A stretch of 46,462 bases of DNA. Origin: Nitrosovibrio sp. Nv4. GTDB lineage: Bacteria; Pseudomonadota; Gammaproteobacteria; Burkholderiales; Nitrosomonadaceae. The stretch is from positions 1 through 46,462 of the forward strand of contig CAMDAX010000002.1 of the NCBI GenBank assembly GCA_945888885.1. Reading direction: 5' to 3'. The position numbers and the translations under genes were made by a program. This document shows positions 17,207-28,382 of this stretch, one piece after another. The notes beneath the pieces were generated by a model. The model had not been told where the DNA came from. It ran no database searches and saw nothing but the letters and a program-made list of their open reading frames with translations. Each line of letters opens with the position of its first letter. Position 1 is the stretch's first letter.

Positions 17207-18307
17207 TCAGTGAAACCACAGATTAAGCGGGAACGCATTCAGAAACGATGGCGGAAGTTGCATCACCGCACCCAGCAGAACGATCCAAACCAGGGTAATC
17301 GGAATAAACACCTTCCATCCAAGACGCATAATCTGGTCGTAGCGATAACGCGGAAAAGTAGCGCGGAACCAGAGAAAAAAGAACAGCAGAAATGCTATCT
17401 TCAACAGTAGCCAGATAAAACCCGGGATCAGGGTAAACGGCGCGATGTTGAACGGTGGCAACCACCCACCTAGAAATATGAGGCTGGCAAGCGTTGCCAC
17501 CAGAATCATATTGGCGTATTCCGCCAGAAAAAATACCGTAAAAGCCATGCCGGAATATTCAACATGGAAGCCAGCAACGATTTCTGACTCACCTTCAGCT
17601 ACATCGAACGGAGCACGATTGGTCTCTGCTACGCCAGAAATGAAATACACCAGAAACATAGGGAACAGCGGGATCAGATACCAGTTGATAAAACTGCCAC
17701 CCTCCTGACCCTTGACGATATCACCCAGGTTAAGGCTATGCGACATCATCAGCACACACACCAGCGCAAAACCCATCGCCAGTTCGTATGAAACCACCTG
17801 CGCAGCAGAACGCATGGCCCCGAGAAATGCATATTTGGAATTGGATGCCCAGCCCGCAATAATGATGCCGTAAACACCCATGGAGGTCATGGCCAGAATA
17901 TAAAGCAGGCCAGCATTGATGTCCGCCAGCACCATTTCCGGAGAGAATGGCACAACGGCCCACGCCGCCAGCGCTGGTGTGATAGTCAGTATTGGTGCCA
18001 ATATGAACAGAAATTTGTTGGCACCGTTGGGAATGATGATTTCCTTCATCAGCGCCTTGACCGCGTCGGCGATGGGTTGCCCCCAACCAGCCAGCCACGG
18101 AATACCAAAGAACGTCACGCGGTTAGGCCCAACACGAATCTGCATGAAAGCAATAATCTTGCGCTCTGCCAGCGTGAGATAAGCCACACCAAGCAATAGC
18201 GGCAGCACAATGGCGACAATTAGCACCAGATTTTTTGTCAGGGAAAACAGAGCAGGCCCCCACTCGGCGCCAAAGAACTGCCCAAATAATTGTTGCGCGT
18301 ATTCCAT
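17207..18307 (-). CDS. nuoH: NADH-quinone oxidoreductase subunit H
   Basis: Membrane subunit that forms the quinone-binding chamber of complex I with NuoB and NuoD. 366 residues from ATG 18307 (the frame opens one codon earlier with TTG). Conserved segments: [15 protein letters not shown] with [13 protein letters not shown], and the acidic loop [16 protein letters not shown] facing the quinone site. Eight to nine helices. An AGGG stands seven bases before the ATG. Confidence 0.97.
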   Translation of the reverse strand: MEYAQQLFGQFFGAEWGPALFSLTKNLVLIVAIVLPLLLGVAYLTLAERKIIAFMQIRVGPNRVTFFGIPWLAGWGQPIADAVKALMKEIIIPNGANKFLFILAPILTITPALAAWAVVPFSPEMVLADINAGLLYILAMTSMGVYGIIIAGWASNSKYAFLGAMRSAAQVVSYELAMGFALVCVLMMSHSLNLGDIVKGQEGGSFINWYLIPLFPMFLVYFISGVAETNRAPFDVAEGESEIVAGFHVEYSGMAFTVFFLAEYANMILVATLASLIFLGGWLPPFNIAPFTLIPGFIWLLLKIAFLLFFFLWFRATFPRYRYDQIMRLGWKVFIPITLVWIVLLGAVMQLPPSFLNAFPLNLWFH

Positions 18308-18329
18308 CAATAAACCCTGGATTCCACCA

Positions 18330-20741
18330 TCACAATCTCTCTACCATAATTTCACCAAACATCGCGCCCAAGGTTGCAGTCAGCGGATGGGCCGAAGCCA
18401 CACGTACACAGTTGGCAGGTAGTTTGTCGTCACGAGCTGCCGGCAACAGCGCTTCACCGTCACCTTGCTTCACTTTAATCATGTCCCCTGCTTGCACGCC
18501 GAGTCTGTCCAGTAATGCGCCCGGCATGGATGCCAGCGGCGCCATAGCATCATGCGTGCGCTGCAGCGATTCAGCACGGCGTACGATAGGATCCGCTTGA
18601 TATATTGGAACTTCACCAATACGCTGGAGTCCTTCGCTCACCTGTCCAATCTCACCAACGGCAAAGCTACCCAGCCTATTGCTCAGTTGAGTACTGACGT
18701 CGCTGCCAGCGAGAAAAATCTCCGCCCGCACTTGCTCTGGTGTCTCATAATCGAAACCATCAAGTTGCAGCAGATTGCCGAGTACCCGCAGTATCTTCCA
18801 CGCTGGGCGTGCATCGCCCAAGGGTGCCACGACTCCGTTAAAACTCTGTACACGACCTTCGGTGTTGATAAAAGTACCGGAAGTCTCGGTAAATGGTGCG
18901 ATTGGCAGCAGCACGTCAGCATAATCGACACTGGCGACATGCTTTTTATAGGCGCTCATCATCACTACCAGCTCCGCGGCTGCCAATGTTTTCATCGCCT
19001 GTTGCGGGTTGTAACTGTCGAACTCCGGTTCCAGATTCATCAATACGAAAGCGCGGCATGGTTCGGCAATTGGAATGGCGCTCATCCCCAGCATTTGCGA
19101 AGCGTTACTACCATTTGCTCCGACTTGACTGGAACCACTGATTCCCACAGCACCCGGCCCAGGTACTGCTCCGGCAAGATACGCACCAACACTGTTGGCG
19201 GCCTCTCCCAGTACACCGAAACTCGTTTCTGCAATTTGCGCGATATGTTGCGCCAGCATATGAATATCTGCATATTGCGGATGATGTTGCGCCAAATTGC
19301 CGAGGAAAATAGCAGCCGGCTTGTTGTCGATGAGGCTGGCGGCGATCGCGCGTGCGGTATCAGTCACGCTGATGCTGCTTACCGTATCCTTCAAGGTGGC
19401 AGGAATCTCTGTCGCTTTCAATTCGGCAGCAGCTTTCAGAACCTGTGCCAGCATTGCAGCCATCGCAGCGGGGGCAACGACAACTTGATTAGTTACCTTT
19501 GTGAGCAGATCATCGCTGACTGGGTTAATCAGATTTAAATGGGCGCCCTGCTTCACCGCCTGGCGTAGACGCTGCGCAATAAGAGGGTGATCCTTGCGCA
19601 GCGTGCTGCCGATGACCAGCGCCGATTTCAATTGCGAGATCTCGGCAATTTTCATCCCCAGCCAAGGTGAACCTTGTAGATGACTGTCGGCACGAAAATC
19701 GGACTGGCGCAGGCGATGATCGACATTTCCACTACCCAGGCCCCGTATCAGTTTCTGCAGCAGATAAAGCTCTTCCAAGGTGCTGTGCGGGGAAGCCAGC
19801 GCGCCAATACTCTGTGCCCCGTGTTGTTCCTGCGCCGTTTTTAGTCCGTTAGCAACGAACTCCAATGCGGTATGCCAGTCGCATTCCTGCCACTGGCCAT
19901 CACGCTTTATCATCGGTGTGGTTAAACGCTCCTCCGAATTAAGTCCTTCGTAGGAAAAACGATCCTTATCCGAGAGCCAGCATTCGTTGATCTCCTCATT
20001 CTCGCGCGGCAATACGCGCATTACGCGATTCAACTTTATTTGTACCACCAGATTGGAACCGAGACCGCAATGCGGGCTCACGGACTTCCGGCGCGACAAT
20101 TCCCAAATGCGGGCAGAATAGCGGAACGGTTTGCTGACTAATGCACCCACCGGACAGAGATCAATCATGTTGCCAGACAACTCCGAATCTACTGTACTGT
20201 CGACAAACGTCAGAATTTCAGCATGTTCACCGCGACCAGCTACGCCCAGTTCCATAACGCCGGCGATTTCCTGGCCGAAGCGTACGCAGCGAGTGCAGAG
20301 GATGCAACGAGTCATGTCGGTGGAAATCAGCGGCCCCAGATTCTTGTTTACTACCACACGCTTGGGTTCCGTATAACGTGATGCGCTTGCGCCGTAACCA
20401 ACCGCCAAGTCTTGCAATTGGCATTCACCACCCTGGTCGCAAATGGGACAATCCAGTGGATGATTGATGAGTAGAAATTCCATCTGGCCTTTTTGTGACG
20501 CTACTGCCATTGCGGAATGGGTGGACACTTTCATGCCCTCCACCGCAGGGGTAGAACAGGCAGGCAAGGGCTTGGGTGCCTTCTCTACCTGTACCAGGCA
20601 CATACGACAGTTGGCCGCGATCGATAGCTTCTTGTGATAGCAGAAATACGGAATATAAATGCCTAATTGGGTGGCGCCGTCCATGACGGTGCCACCTGTG
20701 GGCACGGATACCTGTTTGCCATCGATCTCAATATTGGTCAT
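18330..20741 (-). CDS. nuoG: NADH-quinone oxidoreductase subunit G
   Basis: Large iron-sulfur subunit of the peripheral arm of complex I, 803 residues. A 2Fe-2S site (Cys 34/45/48/62), a 4Fe-4S site with His94 and Cys 98/101/107, and a further 4Fe-4S site (Cys 146/149/152/196) are intact. The additional N7 cluster known from E. coli is missing: the region after 220 reads [12 protein letters not shown] with one Cys instead of CxxCxxxC. The rest is the molybdopterin-oxidoreductase-like domain without cofactor residues. 22 bases before nuoH and 82 after nuoF. Confidence 0.96.
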   Translation of the reverse strand: MTNIEIDGKQVSVPTGGTVMDGATQLGIYIPYFCYHKKLSIAANCRMCLVQVEKAPKPLPACSTPAVEGMKVSTHSAMAVASQKGQMEFLLINHPLDCPICDQGGECQLQDLAVGYGASASRYTEPKRVVVNKNLGPLISTDMTRCILCTRCVRFGQEIAGVMELGVAGRGEHAEILTFVDSTVDSELSGNMIDLCPVGALVSKPFRYSARIWELSRRKSVSPHCGLGSNLVVQIKLNRVMRVLPRENEEINECWLSDKDRFSYEGLNSEERLTTPMIKRDGQWQECDWHTALEFVANGLKTAQEQHGAQSIGALASPHSTLEELYLLQKLIRGLGSGNVDHRLRQSDFRADSHLQGSPWLGMKIAEISQLKSALVIGSTLRKDHPLIAQRLRQAVKQGAHLNLINPVSDDLLTKVTNQVVVAPAAMAAMLAQVLKAAAELKATEIPATLKDTVSSISVTDTARAIAASLIDNKPAAIFLGNLAQHHPQYADIHMLAQHIAQIAETSFGVLGEAANSVGAYLAGAVPGPGAVGISGSSQVGANGSNASQMLGMSAIPIAEPCRAFVLMNLEPEFDSYNPQQAMKTLAAAELVVMMSAYKKHVASVDYADVLLPIAPFTETSGTFINTEGRVQSFNGVVAPLGDARPAWKILRVLGNLLQLDGFDYETPEQVRAEIFLAGSDVSTQLSNRLGSFAVGEIGQVSEGLQRIGEVPIYQADPIVRRAESLQRTHDAMAPLASMPGALLDRLGVQAGDMIKVKQGDGEALLPAARDDKLPANCVRVASAHPLTATLGAMFGEIMVERL

Positions 20742-20823
20742 TGGATACGAACTCTTGAATTAATCACGAATGAACACGAATAAAACGAGGAAGCCCAATT
20801 TACTTTATTGGTGAGTATCTGGG

Positions 20824-22101
20824 TCACACCATGCATTTCTTGTGCTCTATGTGGTATATAAACTCATCACGGAAATGCTGAATCATGGCGCGAACCGGCA
20901 TTGCTGCTGCATCACCCAATGCGCAAATGGTGCGCCCCTGAATATTATCGGCCACGTTGTTGAGCAGATCGAGGTCTTCTATCCTGCCCTTGCCAGTTTC
21001 AATACGATGCACCACACGATAGAGCCAGCCGGTGCCCTCGCGGCACGGCGTACATTGGCCGCAGGATTCCTCGTAATAAAAATATGACAATCGCTCCAGC
21101 GCCTTTACCATGCAGGTAGTGTCGTCCATGATGATGACCGCACCGGAACCAAGAAAAGAGCCGGCCTTGGCAATAGAGTCATAATCCATGTCAGTCCGCA
21201 TCATGATATCTCCAGGCAGTACCGGCATGGATGATCCACCGGGAATGCATGCTTTCAGCTTCCTGCCGCCGCGCATACCACCAGCCATTTCCAGCAATTT
21301 TGCAAAGGGCGTACCCATCGGCACTTCGTAATTACCCGGTTTATTGACATGACCTGACACCGAGAAAATCTTGGTGCCCCCATTATTCGGCTTGCCGATC
21401 TGCAAAAACTTCTCGCCACCATTGCGAATAATCCAAGGCACTGAAGCAAATGTCTCGGTATTATTGATGGTAGTGGGTTTACCGTAGAGACCGAAGCTCG
21501 CAGGAAATGGCGGCTTGAATCGTGGTTGACCTTTCTTGCCTTCGAGCGACTCCAGCAGTGCAGTTTCCTCGCCACAGATATATGCACCGTAGCCATGATG
21601 GTTGTATAACTGAAAACTAAAACCGGAACCTAGGATGTTGTCACCCAACAGACCTGCAGACCGCGCTTCATCTATCGCCTCTTCCATCCGCTCATAGGTA
21701 TCCCAGATTTCACCATGAATATAGTTGTAACCGGTTCTGATACCCATTGCGTATGCGCCGATAGCCATCCCTTCGATCAGGCTATGTGGGTTGTGATGCA
21801 TGATGTCGCGATCCTTGAAAGTGCCGGGCTCGCCTTCGTCAGAATTGCACACCAGATATTTATCGCCCTCATATTGCTTGGGCATGAAGCTCCATTTCAG
21901 TCCGGTCGGAAAACCCGCACCGCCGCGCCCGCGTAGCGCGGATTTCTTCACCTCCCCAATGATTGTGTCCGGCGGAATTTTTTCGTTCAGAATTTTTCTC
22001 AGCGCGGCATAGCCCTCGCGCTGCTCATAACTCCTGAGGCGCCAGTCGTTGGGATCAGACGGATTCAATCCGGCCAGAAGTATCTGGGTAAGCTGTGTCA
22101 C
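20824..22101 (-). CDS. nuoF: NADH-quinone oxidoreductase subunit F (NADH-binding, FMN)
   Basis: NADH dehydrogenase subunit of complex I holding FMN and cluster N3. Motifs: [16 protein letters not shown] (NADH site), [16 protein letters not shown] (FMN) and [13 protein letters not shown] plus a later Cys for the 4Fe-4S cluster. The best start is GTG at 22101: it overlaps the nuoE stop in GTGA, has GGAG eight bases upstream and gives 425 residues, the usual size. The frame extends 18 codons further left without support. Confidence 0.96.
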   Translation of the reverse strand: MTQLTQILLAGLNPSDPNDWRLRSYEQREGYAALRKILNEKIPPDTIIGEVKKSALRGRGGAGFPTGLKWSFMPKQYEGDKYLVCNSDEGEPGTFKDRDIMHHNPHSLIEGMAIGAYAMGIRTGYNYIHGEIWDTYERMEEAIDEARSAGLLGDNILGSGFSFQLYNHHGYGAYICGEETALLESLEGKKGQPRFKPPFPASFGLYGKPTTINNTETFASVPWIIRNGGEKFLQIGKPNNGGTKIFSVSGHVNKPGNYEVPMGTPFAKLLEMAGGMRGGRKLKACIPGGSSMPVLPGDIMMRTDMDYDSIAKAGSFLGSGAVIIMDDTTCMVKALERLSYFYYEESCGQCTPCREGTGWLYRVVHRIETGKGRIEDLDLLNNVADNIQGRTICALGDAAAMPVRAMIQHFRDEFIYHIEHKKCMV

Positions 22102-22574
22102 TTGCTTAACTCCTCCAGCAGTTGATCGATCTTTTCGCAGGACATGAAGCTGCACATGCGCTTGTTATTCACCAGCAGTACGGGAGCATCGCCGCATGCG
22201 CCCATGCACTCTCCCTCTTTCAAGGTGAATTTTCCATCGGTGGTAGTCTGGTTGAAACCGATACCGAGTTTCTGTTTGAGATGGGCAGCTGCATCATTGC
22301 CACCTGACAGCGCACACGGTAAATTAGTACAAACGGTAAATTTGTATCTGCCCACTGGCTGCAGGTTATACATGTTGTAGAACGTTGCCACTTCATATAC
22401 TGCGATCGCTGGCATACCCAGATAATGGGCAACGAAGTCCATAGTCTCATTGGCCAACCAGCCTTTCTCATCCTGAGCAATGGCGAGCGCAGACATAACT
22501 GCCGATTGCTTCTGATCGGCAGGATATTTTGTGACCTCATGGTCAATTTTTTTAAGGGATTCGGCGCTTAGCAT
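22098..22574 (-). CDS. nuoE: NADH-quinone oxidoreductase subunit E (2Fe-2S)
   Basis: Thioredoxin-fold subunit of complex I with the N1a 2Fe-2S cluster, 158 residues. Cluster ligands are Cys82 and Cys87 in VCTNLPCAL and Cys123 and Cys127 in [11 protein letters not shown]. Helical N-terminal part with [16 protein letters not shown] is typical. It overlaps nuoF by four bases (GTGA), a sign of coupled translation of the two partners that form the NADH module. Confidence 0.97.
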   Translation of the reverse strand: MLSAESLKKIDHEVTKYPADQKQSAVMSALAIAQDEKGWLANETMDFVAHYLGMPAIAVYEVATFYNMYNLQPVGRYKFTVCTNLPCALSGGNDAAAHLKQKLGIGFNQTTTDGKFTLKEGECMGACGDAPVLLVNNKRMCSFMSCEKIDQLLEELSK

Positions 22575-22605
22575 CTCAAACTGTCAATTTAAATTTGCAA
22601 CGGCA

Positions 22606-23859
22606 TTATCTGTCTATCTCACCAAATACGATATCCTGCGTGCCGATGATAGTTACCACGTCGGCGATCATATGGCCTCGCGCCATCTCATCCATTGCCG
22701 CCAAGTGAGCAAAACCAGGAGCCCGGATTTTCAGGCGGTAAGGTTTGTTGGCACCATCTGATATTAAGTAAATGCCGAACTCCCCCTTAGGGTGCTCGAC
22801 CGCTGTGTAAACTTCCCCTGGCGGCACATGGATGCCTTCGGTAAAGAGCTTGAAATGATGAATCAATTCTTCCATGTTCTGCTTCATTTCGATACGTGAA
22901 GGCGGTGCGACCTTATGGTTTCCGGTTATCACCGGGCCAGGATTCTTGCGCAACCATTCGACACATTGCCGGATGATACGGTTGGACTGGCGGAATTCCT
23001 CCATGCGCACCAGATAACGATCATAGCAGTCACCGTTGACCCCCACCGGGATATCAAAATCAATCTGATCATAAACTTCATATGGTTGCTTCTTGCGCAG
23101 ATCCCACTCCACGCCGGAACCGCGCAACATCGGACCGGTAAAACCCAACGCCTTGGCACGCTCAGGCGACACCACGCCGATACCTACTAGACGTTGTTTC
23201 CAGATACGGTTATCGGTAAGCAGGGTTTCATACTCGTCCACATAAGTGGGAAAGCGATTGGTAAAATCCTCAATAAAATCCAATAATGAACCCTGACGGT
23301 TTTCGTTGAGCCCCTTGGTATCCTTTTCATTATGAATTTTTGATGCTTGATATTGTGGCATTGAATCCGGCAAATCGCGATAGACTCCCCCGGGACGATA
23401 ATAAGCAGCATGCAATCTGGCGCCCGATACCGCCTCATAGCAATCCATCAGGTCTTCACGTTCGCGAAAAGCATAGAGGAACATGGTCATTGCACCCACA
23501 TCCAGCGCATGCGCGCCTATCCACAGAAGGTGATTGAGTATGCGTGTGATCTCGTCAAACATCACCCGGATATACTGGGCACGCAACGGCACCTCAAGTT
23601 GCAACAGCTTCTCGATAGCCATCACATAAGCATGCTCGTTGACCATCATCGAAACGTAATCCAGTCGATCCATGTAGGGAACCGACTGGATGTAGGTCTT
23701 GCTCTCGGCCAACTTCTCGGTGGCACGATGCAGCAATCCAATATGCGGGTCGGCACGTTGAATCACCTCACCGTCCAGCTCCAGCACCAAGCGCAGCACA
23801 CCATGCGCTGCCGGGTGCTGGGGACCGAAATTCATGGTGTAGTTGCGTATTTCAGCCAT
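22606..23859 (-). CDS. nuoD: NADH-quinone oxidoreductase subunit D
   Basis: 49-kDa-type subunit of complex I that, with NuoB, makes the quinone site near cluster N2; 417 residues, separate from NuoC as in most betaproteobacteria. Opens with [19 protein letters not shown] and includes [13 protein letters not shown] and a C-terminal VFGEIDR, all family hallmarks. ATG 23859, 27 bases after nuoC. Confidence 0.97.
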   Translation of the reverse strand: MAEIRNYTMNFGPQHPAAHGVLRLVLELDGEVIQRADPHIGLLHRATEKLAESKTYIQSVPYMDRLDYVSMMVNEHAYVMAIEKLLQLEVPLRAQYIRVMFDEITRILNHLLWIGAHALDVGAMTMFLYAFREREDLMDCYEAVSGARLHAAYYRPGGVYRDLPDSMPQYQASKIHNEKDTKGLNENRQGSLLDFIEDFTNRFPTYVDEYETLLTDNRIWKQRLVGIGVVSPERAKALGFTGPMLRGSGVEWDLRKKQPYEVYDQIDFDIPVGVNGDCYDRYLVRMEEFRQSNRIIRQCVEWLRKNPGPVITGNHKVAPPSRIEMKQNMEELIHHFKLFTEGIHVPPGEVYTAVEHPKGEFGIYLISDGANKPYRLKIRAPGFAHLAAMDEMARGHMIADVVTIIGTQDIVFGEIDR

Positions 23860-23886
23860 ACCTTAAAAACCTCCGCCGTAGAGATT

Positions 23887-24504
23887 TCATTCGCTGTCTC
23901 CGTAATGCTGTTCGCGGATCACACGCGGCGTAATTTCACGCGGCTCAATACTGACTGGCTGGTAAATTACCCGTTGCTGATCTGGGTCATAACACATTTC
24001 CACGTTACCGGTTAACGGAAAATCCTTGCGGAATGGGTTACCGATAAAACCATAATCGGTAAGGATTCGGCGCAAGTCCGGGTGACCAGTAAAAACAATT
24101 CCGTACAGGTCGAATGCCTCGCGTTCAAACCAGTTGGCAACTGGCCATATCCCAACTACCGAATCCAGAACTGGGAATTCATCTTCATCTGCAAAAACCT
24201 TGACACGTAATCTACAGTTATGACTAATGGAAAGCAGATGATAGACAGCAGCAAAGCGCTTGCCTTGCCAGTTGGCCTCGGCAATTGACTCGGCACCATA
24301 AGCTGAATAATCCACTCCGCAGACATCGATGAGAGTGTCAAAATCCAGCTCAGAATGATCCCGTAGAGTTTGCATCACCAGCAACGTATCAGCGGGATGC
24401 GTCACAATAGTTAATTCGCCCAGTTGCTCACTTTTGCTGATGAGTTTATTAGTCAGCACGTTCTGCAGGCAAAGGGAGAGCGTTTCCAGGCGGGGGGACG
24501 GCAT
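23887..24504 (-). CDS. nuoC: NADH-quinone oxidoreductase subunit C
   Basis: 30-kDa-type subunit of complex I, 205 residues from ATG 24504 ([11 protein letters not shown]). The frame is open 45 codons further upstream, but that part overlaps nuoB and would make the protein much longer than its relatives. The signature [20 protein letters not shown] and the following RRILTDYGF are present. It starts seven bases after the nuoB stop with no clear ribosome site, so translation is likely coupled. Confidence 0.95.
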   Translation of the reverse strand: MPSPRLETLSLCLQNVLTNKLISKSEQLGELTIVTHPADTLLVMQTLRDHSELDFDTLIDVCGVDYSAYGAESIAEANWQGKRFAAVYHLLSISHNCRLRVKVFADEDEFPVLDSVVGIWPVANWFEREAFDLYGIVFTGHPDLRRILTDYGFIGNPFRKDFPLTGNVEMCYDPDQQRVIYQPVSIEPREITPRVIREQHYGDSE

Positions 24505-24511
24505 ATATGAC

Positions 24512-24988
24512 TCAGCGGGCGATAGTGTTAGTACGTTGAATCTTGTTCTGTAGCTGAATAAGGCCGTAAAGCAATGCTTCCGCCGTTGGTGGACAACCTG
24601 GCACATAAATATCCACCGGTACAATGCGGTCACAACCACGTACTACCGAATAGGAATAGTGGTAATAACCACCGCCATTCGCGCAAGAACCCATGGAAAT
24701 TACCCAGCGTGGCTCAGCCATCTGGTCGTAAACTTTACGCAGTGCAGGCGCCATCTTATTACACAACGTGCCGGCCACGATCATCACGTCTGATTGACGT
24801 GGACTGGGGCGGAAAACGATTCCAAAACGGTCGAGATCATAGCGTGATGCGCCAGCCTGCATCATTTCCACCGCGCAGCAGGCAAGACCGAAGGTCATCG
24901 GCCACATAGATCCAGTACGCCCCCAGTTAATGACTGAATCCAGGCTGGTGGTAACAAATCCTTTTTCCAGCACACCTTCGATACTCAT
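24512..24988 (-). CDS. nuoB: NADH-quinone oxidoreductase subunit B (cluster N2)
   Basis: 20-kDa-type subunit holding the terminal 4Fe-4S cluster N2 that passes electrons to quinone; 158 residues. Ligands: adjacent Cys37-Cys38 in LACCAVEM, Cys102 in [11 protein letters not shown] and Cys132 in [13 protein letters not shown]. The ATG at 24988 lies four bases after the nuoA stop. Confidence 0.98.
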   Translation of the reverse strand: MSIEGVLEKGFVTTSLDSVINWGRTGSMWPMTFGLACCAVEMMQAGASRYDLDRFGIVFRPSPRQSDVMIVAGTLCNKMAPALRKVYDQMAEPRWVISMGSCANGGGYYHYSYSVVRGCDRIVPVDIYVPGCPPTAEALLYGLIQLQNKIQRTNTIAR

Positions 24989-24992
24989 AGGG

Positions 24993-25349
24993 TTAGTCCC
25001 ACTCCAGAGCGCCCTTCATCCACTCATAGATAAAACCTACGACAAGGATGCCGAGAAAAACCATCATAGCGATGAAACCAAACGAACCGATCTCATTCAG
25101 CACCACCGCCCAAGGAAACAGGAATGCAATTTCCAGATCAAACAAAATAAAGAGAATGGCAACCAGATAGTAACGCACGTCAAATTTCATGCGTGCATCC
25201 TCAAAAGCCTCGAAACCGCATTCATAAGGTGAGAGCTTCTCGCTGTCGGGACGATTAGGGGCCAGCAACCAGCCACACGCTATGGCTCCGCCACCGACGA
25301 CAAGGCCGACCAGAATAAACAACAGAATGGGGAAATAATTTTCGAGCAT
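24993..25349 (-). CDS. nuoA: NADH-quinone oxidoreductase subunit A
   Basis: First gene of the nuo operon; small three-helix membrane subunit. 118 residues from ATG 25349 ([12 protein letters not shown]), matching the family; a TTG at 25382 in the same frame would add 11 residues. Conserved [20 protein letters not shown] loop region and [12 protein letters not shown] helix. No strong ribosome site before either start. A tRNA-Leu gene ends about 100 bases upstream; the operon promoter presumably lies in that gap or further back. Confidence 0.95.
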   Translation of the reverse strand: MLENYFPILLFILVGLVVGGGAIACGWLLAPNRPDSEKLSPYECGFEAFEDARMKFDVRYYLVAILFILFDLEIAFLFPWAVVLNEIGSFGFIAMMVFLGILVVGFIYEWMKGALEWD

Positions 25350-25451
25350 CGTTGCAATCAGAAACCAAGAATTAACGGACAAGGAGGTCGCAAATGTCCA
25401 ATATATACTGCTTTCGCTTAACTGCTAGCTCCTGGTTCCATTACCTGGAAT

Positions 25452-25536
25452 TGGTGCCGACGGCGAGACTCGAACTCGCACAGCTTTCGCCACCGCCCCC
25501 TCAAGACGGCGTGTCTACCAATTTCACCACGTCGGC
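25452..25536 (-). tRNA. tRNA-Leu (anticodon GAG)
   Basis: 85 bases on the minus strand including an encoded CCA end. The acceptor arms GCCGACG and CGTCGGC pair perfectly; the D-loop has the AATTGGTAGACAC form of leucine tRNAs; the anticodon loop CTTGAGG gives GAG (25500-25502); a long variable arm and the T-arm GTTCGAGTC follow. It sits between secG and nuoA in the same direction, an arrangement common in betaproteobacteria. Confidence 0.96.
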
Positions 25537-25622
25537 GGCTTAAATTTGAGTTCTAAGTTTAAAATCTACCTTGAATTTGAAGGCAGTCTCAACTAATCGT
25601 TCAATATTTTTAATAAATTAAA

Positions 25623-25973
25623 TTATTCAGGTATTTCTCTGGCCTTGGAGGCTCCATCATCTGGAGGTATTGTCGAGGCAGATCCCATCGGCTTGGATGA
25701 TTGAGCCGGTATCGCCTTTTCCATAACACCTTTGCTTTCGGTTTTGTCACTGGAAAAATACGTAAGCCCGAGACTGGTAACAAAAAACACTGCCGCCAGC
25801 GAAGCAGTAGCCCTGCTTAAGAAATTTGCTGAGCCGCTGGCGCCAAACAAGCTTCCTGATGAACCGCTACCAAAAGCGGCGCCCATGTCAGCGCCCTTGC
25901 CGTGTTGCAGCAAAACCAGAACAACTACAGTAATGGCTGCCGCTACATGGATTATCCAGATGAATAGTTCCAA
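25623..25973 (-). CDS. secG: Preprotein translocase subunit SecG
   Basis: Small inner-membrane partner of SecYE that helps protein export. 116 residues with two hydrophobic helices (about 3-20 and 53-72) around the conserved loop LLQHGKGADMGAAFGSGSSG, then a polar Ser/Pro/Lys-rich tail. It follows tpiA by 17 bases, the usual pairing, and is in turn followed by tRNA-Leu. Confidence 0.95.
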   Translation of the reverse strand: MELFIWIIHVAAAITVVVLVLLQHGKGADMGAAFGSGSSGSLFGASGSANFLSRATASLAAVFFVTSLGLTYFSSDKTESKGVMEKAIPAQSSKPMGSASTIPPDDGASKAREIPE

Positions 25974-25990
25974 TGTTTACTCCAAAATAA

Positions 25991-26746
25991 TTAACTCTGT
26001 GCTGCTCGATAGATTGCGATAAATTCGCTGGCAACAAGCGAAGCGCCACCGATCAATCCCCCATCAATATCTGGCATGGTGAATAGCTCTGCGGCATTAT
26101 TTGCTTTGACGCTGCCGCCATATAAAATCTGCAGCTCGGTAGCGACTTCAACCTCATACGCAGCGATTTTATTGCGTATGAAAGCATGCATGTCCTGAGC
26201 CTGCTGCGGTGTAGCAGTTTTGCCGGTACCAATGGCCCATACCGGCTCGTAAGCCAGCACCGATTTTGCCAGTGCATTTACACCCAGCAATTCGATTACT
26301 GCATCTAACTGCTCCGCCACCACTTGTTCGGTGATAGCGGCCTCGCGCTGCTCCAAGGTTTCGCCAACACACAGAATAGGCGTTAATCCAGCATCCTGTG
26401 CGGCCCTGAATTTTAGCGCCACGGTGCGACTATCCTCACCGTATAAAGCACGCCGCTCAGAATGACCGACAATTACATAGCGACAACCAAAGTCCGTCAG
26501 CATCACCGCAGACACTTCACCTGTGTAGGCTCCCTTGTCATGCTGACTCACGTTCTGCGCACCCCAGAAAATATGGGTATATTGCAACAATAACTGCACC
26601 TGCGGCAGGTAAGGATAAGGCACACACACAACGCAGTCTGCTCCATGCAGCCCTGCTGTCTCTGTAACGATCGCGTCCAGCAAGTCTCGATTCTGCGTTA
26701 TTCCACCATGCATTTTCCAGTTGCCTGCAACTAGTTTTGAACGCAT
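25991..26746 (-). CDS. tpiA: Triosephosphate isomerase
   Basis: Glycolytic enzyme interconverting dihydroxyacetone phosphate and glyceraldehyde 3-phosphate. The 251-residue TIM barrel has all catalytic residues: Lys11 (GNWKMHG), His95 (VGHSERR) and Glu167 (AYEPVWAIGTG), plus the phosphate-gripping GGSVKANN near the end. ATG 26746; first gene of the tpiA-secG-tRNA-nuo series. Confidence 0.97.
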   Translation of the reverse strand: MRSKLVAGNWKMHGGITQNRDLLDAIVTETAGLHGADCVVCVPYPYLPQVQLLLQYTHIFWGAQNVSQHDKGAYTGEVSAVMLTDFGCRYVIVGHSERRALYGEDSRTVALKFRAAQDAGLTPILCVGETLEQREAAITEQVVAEQLDAVIELLGVNALAKSVLAYEPVWAIGTGKTATPQQAQDMHAFIRNKIAAYEVEVATELQILYGGSVKANNAAELFTMPDIDGGLIGGASLVASEFIAIYRAAQS

Positions 26747-27073
26747 AGTCGTCTTTGTCCCTAAAAGGTGCGAATGTTACCCGTGAACGGGTACCCGGTC
26801 AATCGCAGGAAGCAAATCACCCAATGGATAGCGCCGGAGTGAAAAAAGAAAACAAAACAGCTGGAGATGAAACGATTGCTGCAACGCAGAGTGCGACCAC
26901 CCTGTTTATAGCCCGGTTGAAGCATGAAATCGTCGTCAAATATGGCAGTAACTTTAAGTGATACAACATGATTTCAGGCCGAAGATTTTGCTGAAAGGCC
27001 CATATGAGAAGTCGAATCAGGCCACTACCCTACCCGTGCAGGATTTGTTCAGAGGCTCCTTAATCGCGATTTA
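26747..27073. other. Gene-poor gap with a possible insertion-sequence end
   Basis: 327 bases between sppA and tpiA. Read on the minus strand, the segment near 27040-27065 gives AAGGAGCCTCTGAACAAATC, which resembles the terminal inverted repeat of IS5-type elements (GGAAGG..GAACAAGTC). A matching opposite end is not visible. A TTG-started plus-strand frame (26755-26961, 68 codons) has no family resemblance or good ribosome site and is not called as a gene. Confidence 0.3.
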
Positions 27074-28024
27074 TTACCGCAACCCCCACCCACTCCCCGC
27101 ACTGACTAACGTATTTGCCGCTACTGCACCAAAGCGTTTAGCGAAGCGCTCGACAAAACCTTCCTGCGTGGTGTAGTCCACGATATGCTCGGCTTTGATA
27201 ACTTCACGCGCAACATATTCGGCACTACCCATGGCATCGGCAAGTCCAAGGTCTATGCTTTTCTGCCCAGTCCAGACGATTCCACTGAAGATCTCTGGGG
27301 CATCCTTTAAGCGTTTGCCCCGGCCTTGCTGCACTACCTGAATAAACTGCTGGTGGATTTCACCTAGCATTTCTCTGGCGTATTCCTTTTGCTGTAAATT
27401 GGGTGGTGAAAAAGGATCCAGAAATCCCTTGTTCTCTCCTGCCGTGAGCAACCGCCGTTCAATGCCGAGTTTTTCCATCGTCCCCGTAAAACCGAATCCG
27501 TCCATTAACACGCCGATGGAACCGACGATGCTGGCTTTATCCACATAGATCTGATCGGCAGCAACGGCAACATAATAACCACCTGAGGCGCAGATGTCTT
27601 CGACCACAGCATATAGGGGAATTTCAGGATATGCGGTGCGTAGACGGCGAATTTCATCGTTGATGTAGCCTGCTTGCACCGGACTACCACCGGGACTGTT
27701 AATGCGTAAAATCACACCCTGCGTTTTTTTATCCTTGAATGCTTCCTGTAAACCTGCATTGATGTTATCAGCACTGCTAACGCTATCAGCGGAGATTACG
27801 CCGCGCAACTCTACCAGAGCGGTATGTTTGGTGAGAGTGGGGCCATCTTTAGTGTCGACCCAACCCAAAACGAGGAATAAAAGACTAAACAGAAAAAGAA
27901 AAGTAAGCGATTTAAACAATATACTCCAGTGGCGCGCCCGACGCTGCTCCTGCAGAGAGGAGAACACCAGTTTCTCCAGCAGCTGCTTTTCCCAGCCTTC
28001 GCTGCGATTTTCTGAATCAGCCAT
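27074..28024 (-). CDS. sppA: Signal peptide peptidase SppA (short form)
   Basis: Membrane-bound S49-family serine protease that degrades cleaved signal peptides. 316 residues: a short cytoplasmic N-terminus, one membrane helix at about 39-57, then a single S49 domain. The nucleophile Ser147 (ICASGGYY) and general base Lys199 (GENKG) match the Ser/Lys dyad of the short, Bacillus-type enzymes. Ends 327 bases before tpiA and starts seven bases after the Rieske gene, so the two are likely co-transcribed with gph. Confidence 0.94.
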   Translation of the reverse strand: MADSENRSEGWEKQLLEKLVFSSLQEQRRARHWSILFKSLTFLFLFSLLFLVLGWVDTKDGPTLTKHTALVELRGVISADSVSSADNINAGLQEAFKDKKTQGVILRINSPGGSPVQAGYINDEIRRLRTAYPEIPLYAVVEDICASGGYYVAVAADQIYVDKASIVGSIGVLMDGFGFTGTMEKLGIERRLLTAGENKGFLDPFSPPNLQQKEYAREMLGEIHQQFIQVVQQGRGKRLKDAPEIFSGIVWTGQKSIDLGLADAMGSAEYVAREVIKAEHIVDYTTQEGFVERFAKRFGAVAANTLVSAGSGWGLR

Positions 28025-28031
28025 GATTATT

Positions 28032-28382
28032 TCAATCCTTCAAGAAAATGTTGCCATCGCGTTCTTCGATCTTCAAACATTGCAAACTTTTCCCCTTGCA
28101 GGGACCACCAGTGCAAAAACCGCTTTGAGGTGCATAAGTCGCACCATGAGTCGAACAGATTAAGTATAACCCTGAATCATCGAAAAATTCGCCTTCCATC
28201 CAGTCCAGTTCGACACCCACATGAGCGCAACGGTTGAGATAGGCGTAGATATCTCCCCGATAGCGAATCACGAATGCTGGAACGACACCAAATTCATGAT
28301 GATGGTCCACGTTGAAACGGATACCTTTACCGCCATCCGTCAGTTCGCTACTTGCGCAAATCAGACGTTCGCGTTGAGCCAT
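28032..28382 (-). CDS. Rieske-type 2Fe-2S ferredoxin
   Basis: A 116-residue soluble Rieske protein. Cluster ligands are Cys52 and His54 (CAHVG) and Cys76 and His79 (CSTHG), with the expected 21-residue spacing between pairs. It resembles stand-alone Rieske ferredoxins that feed electrons to oxygenases or act as small redox carriers; no oxygenase is nearby. It overlaps the end of gph by 22 bases and is followed by sppA. The partner is unknown. Confidence 0.88.
   Translation of the reverse strand: MAQRERLICASSELTDGGKGIRFNVDHHHEFGVVPAFVIRYRGDIYAYLNRCAHVGVELDWMEGEFFDDSGLYLICSTHGATYAPQSGFCTGGPCKGKSLQCLKIEERDGNIFLKD

Noticed and set aside
24505-24639. Upstream extension of nuoC
   Set aside because: Overlaps nuoB completely and makes the protein 45 residues too long for the family.
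26755-26961. 68-codon plus-strand frame between tpiA and sppA
   Set aside because: TTG start, no ribosome site, Lys/Thr-rich text without family resemblance; kept only as part of the gap description.
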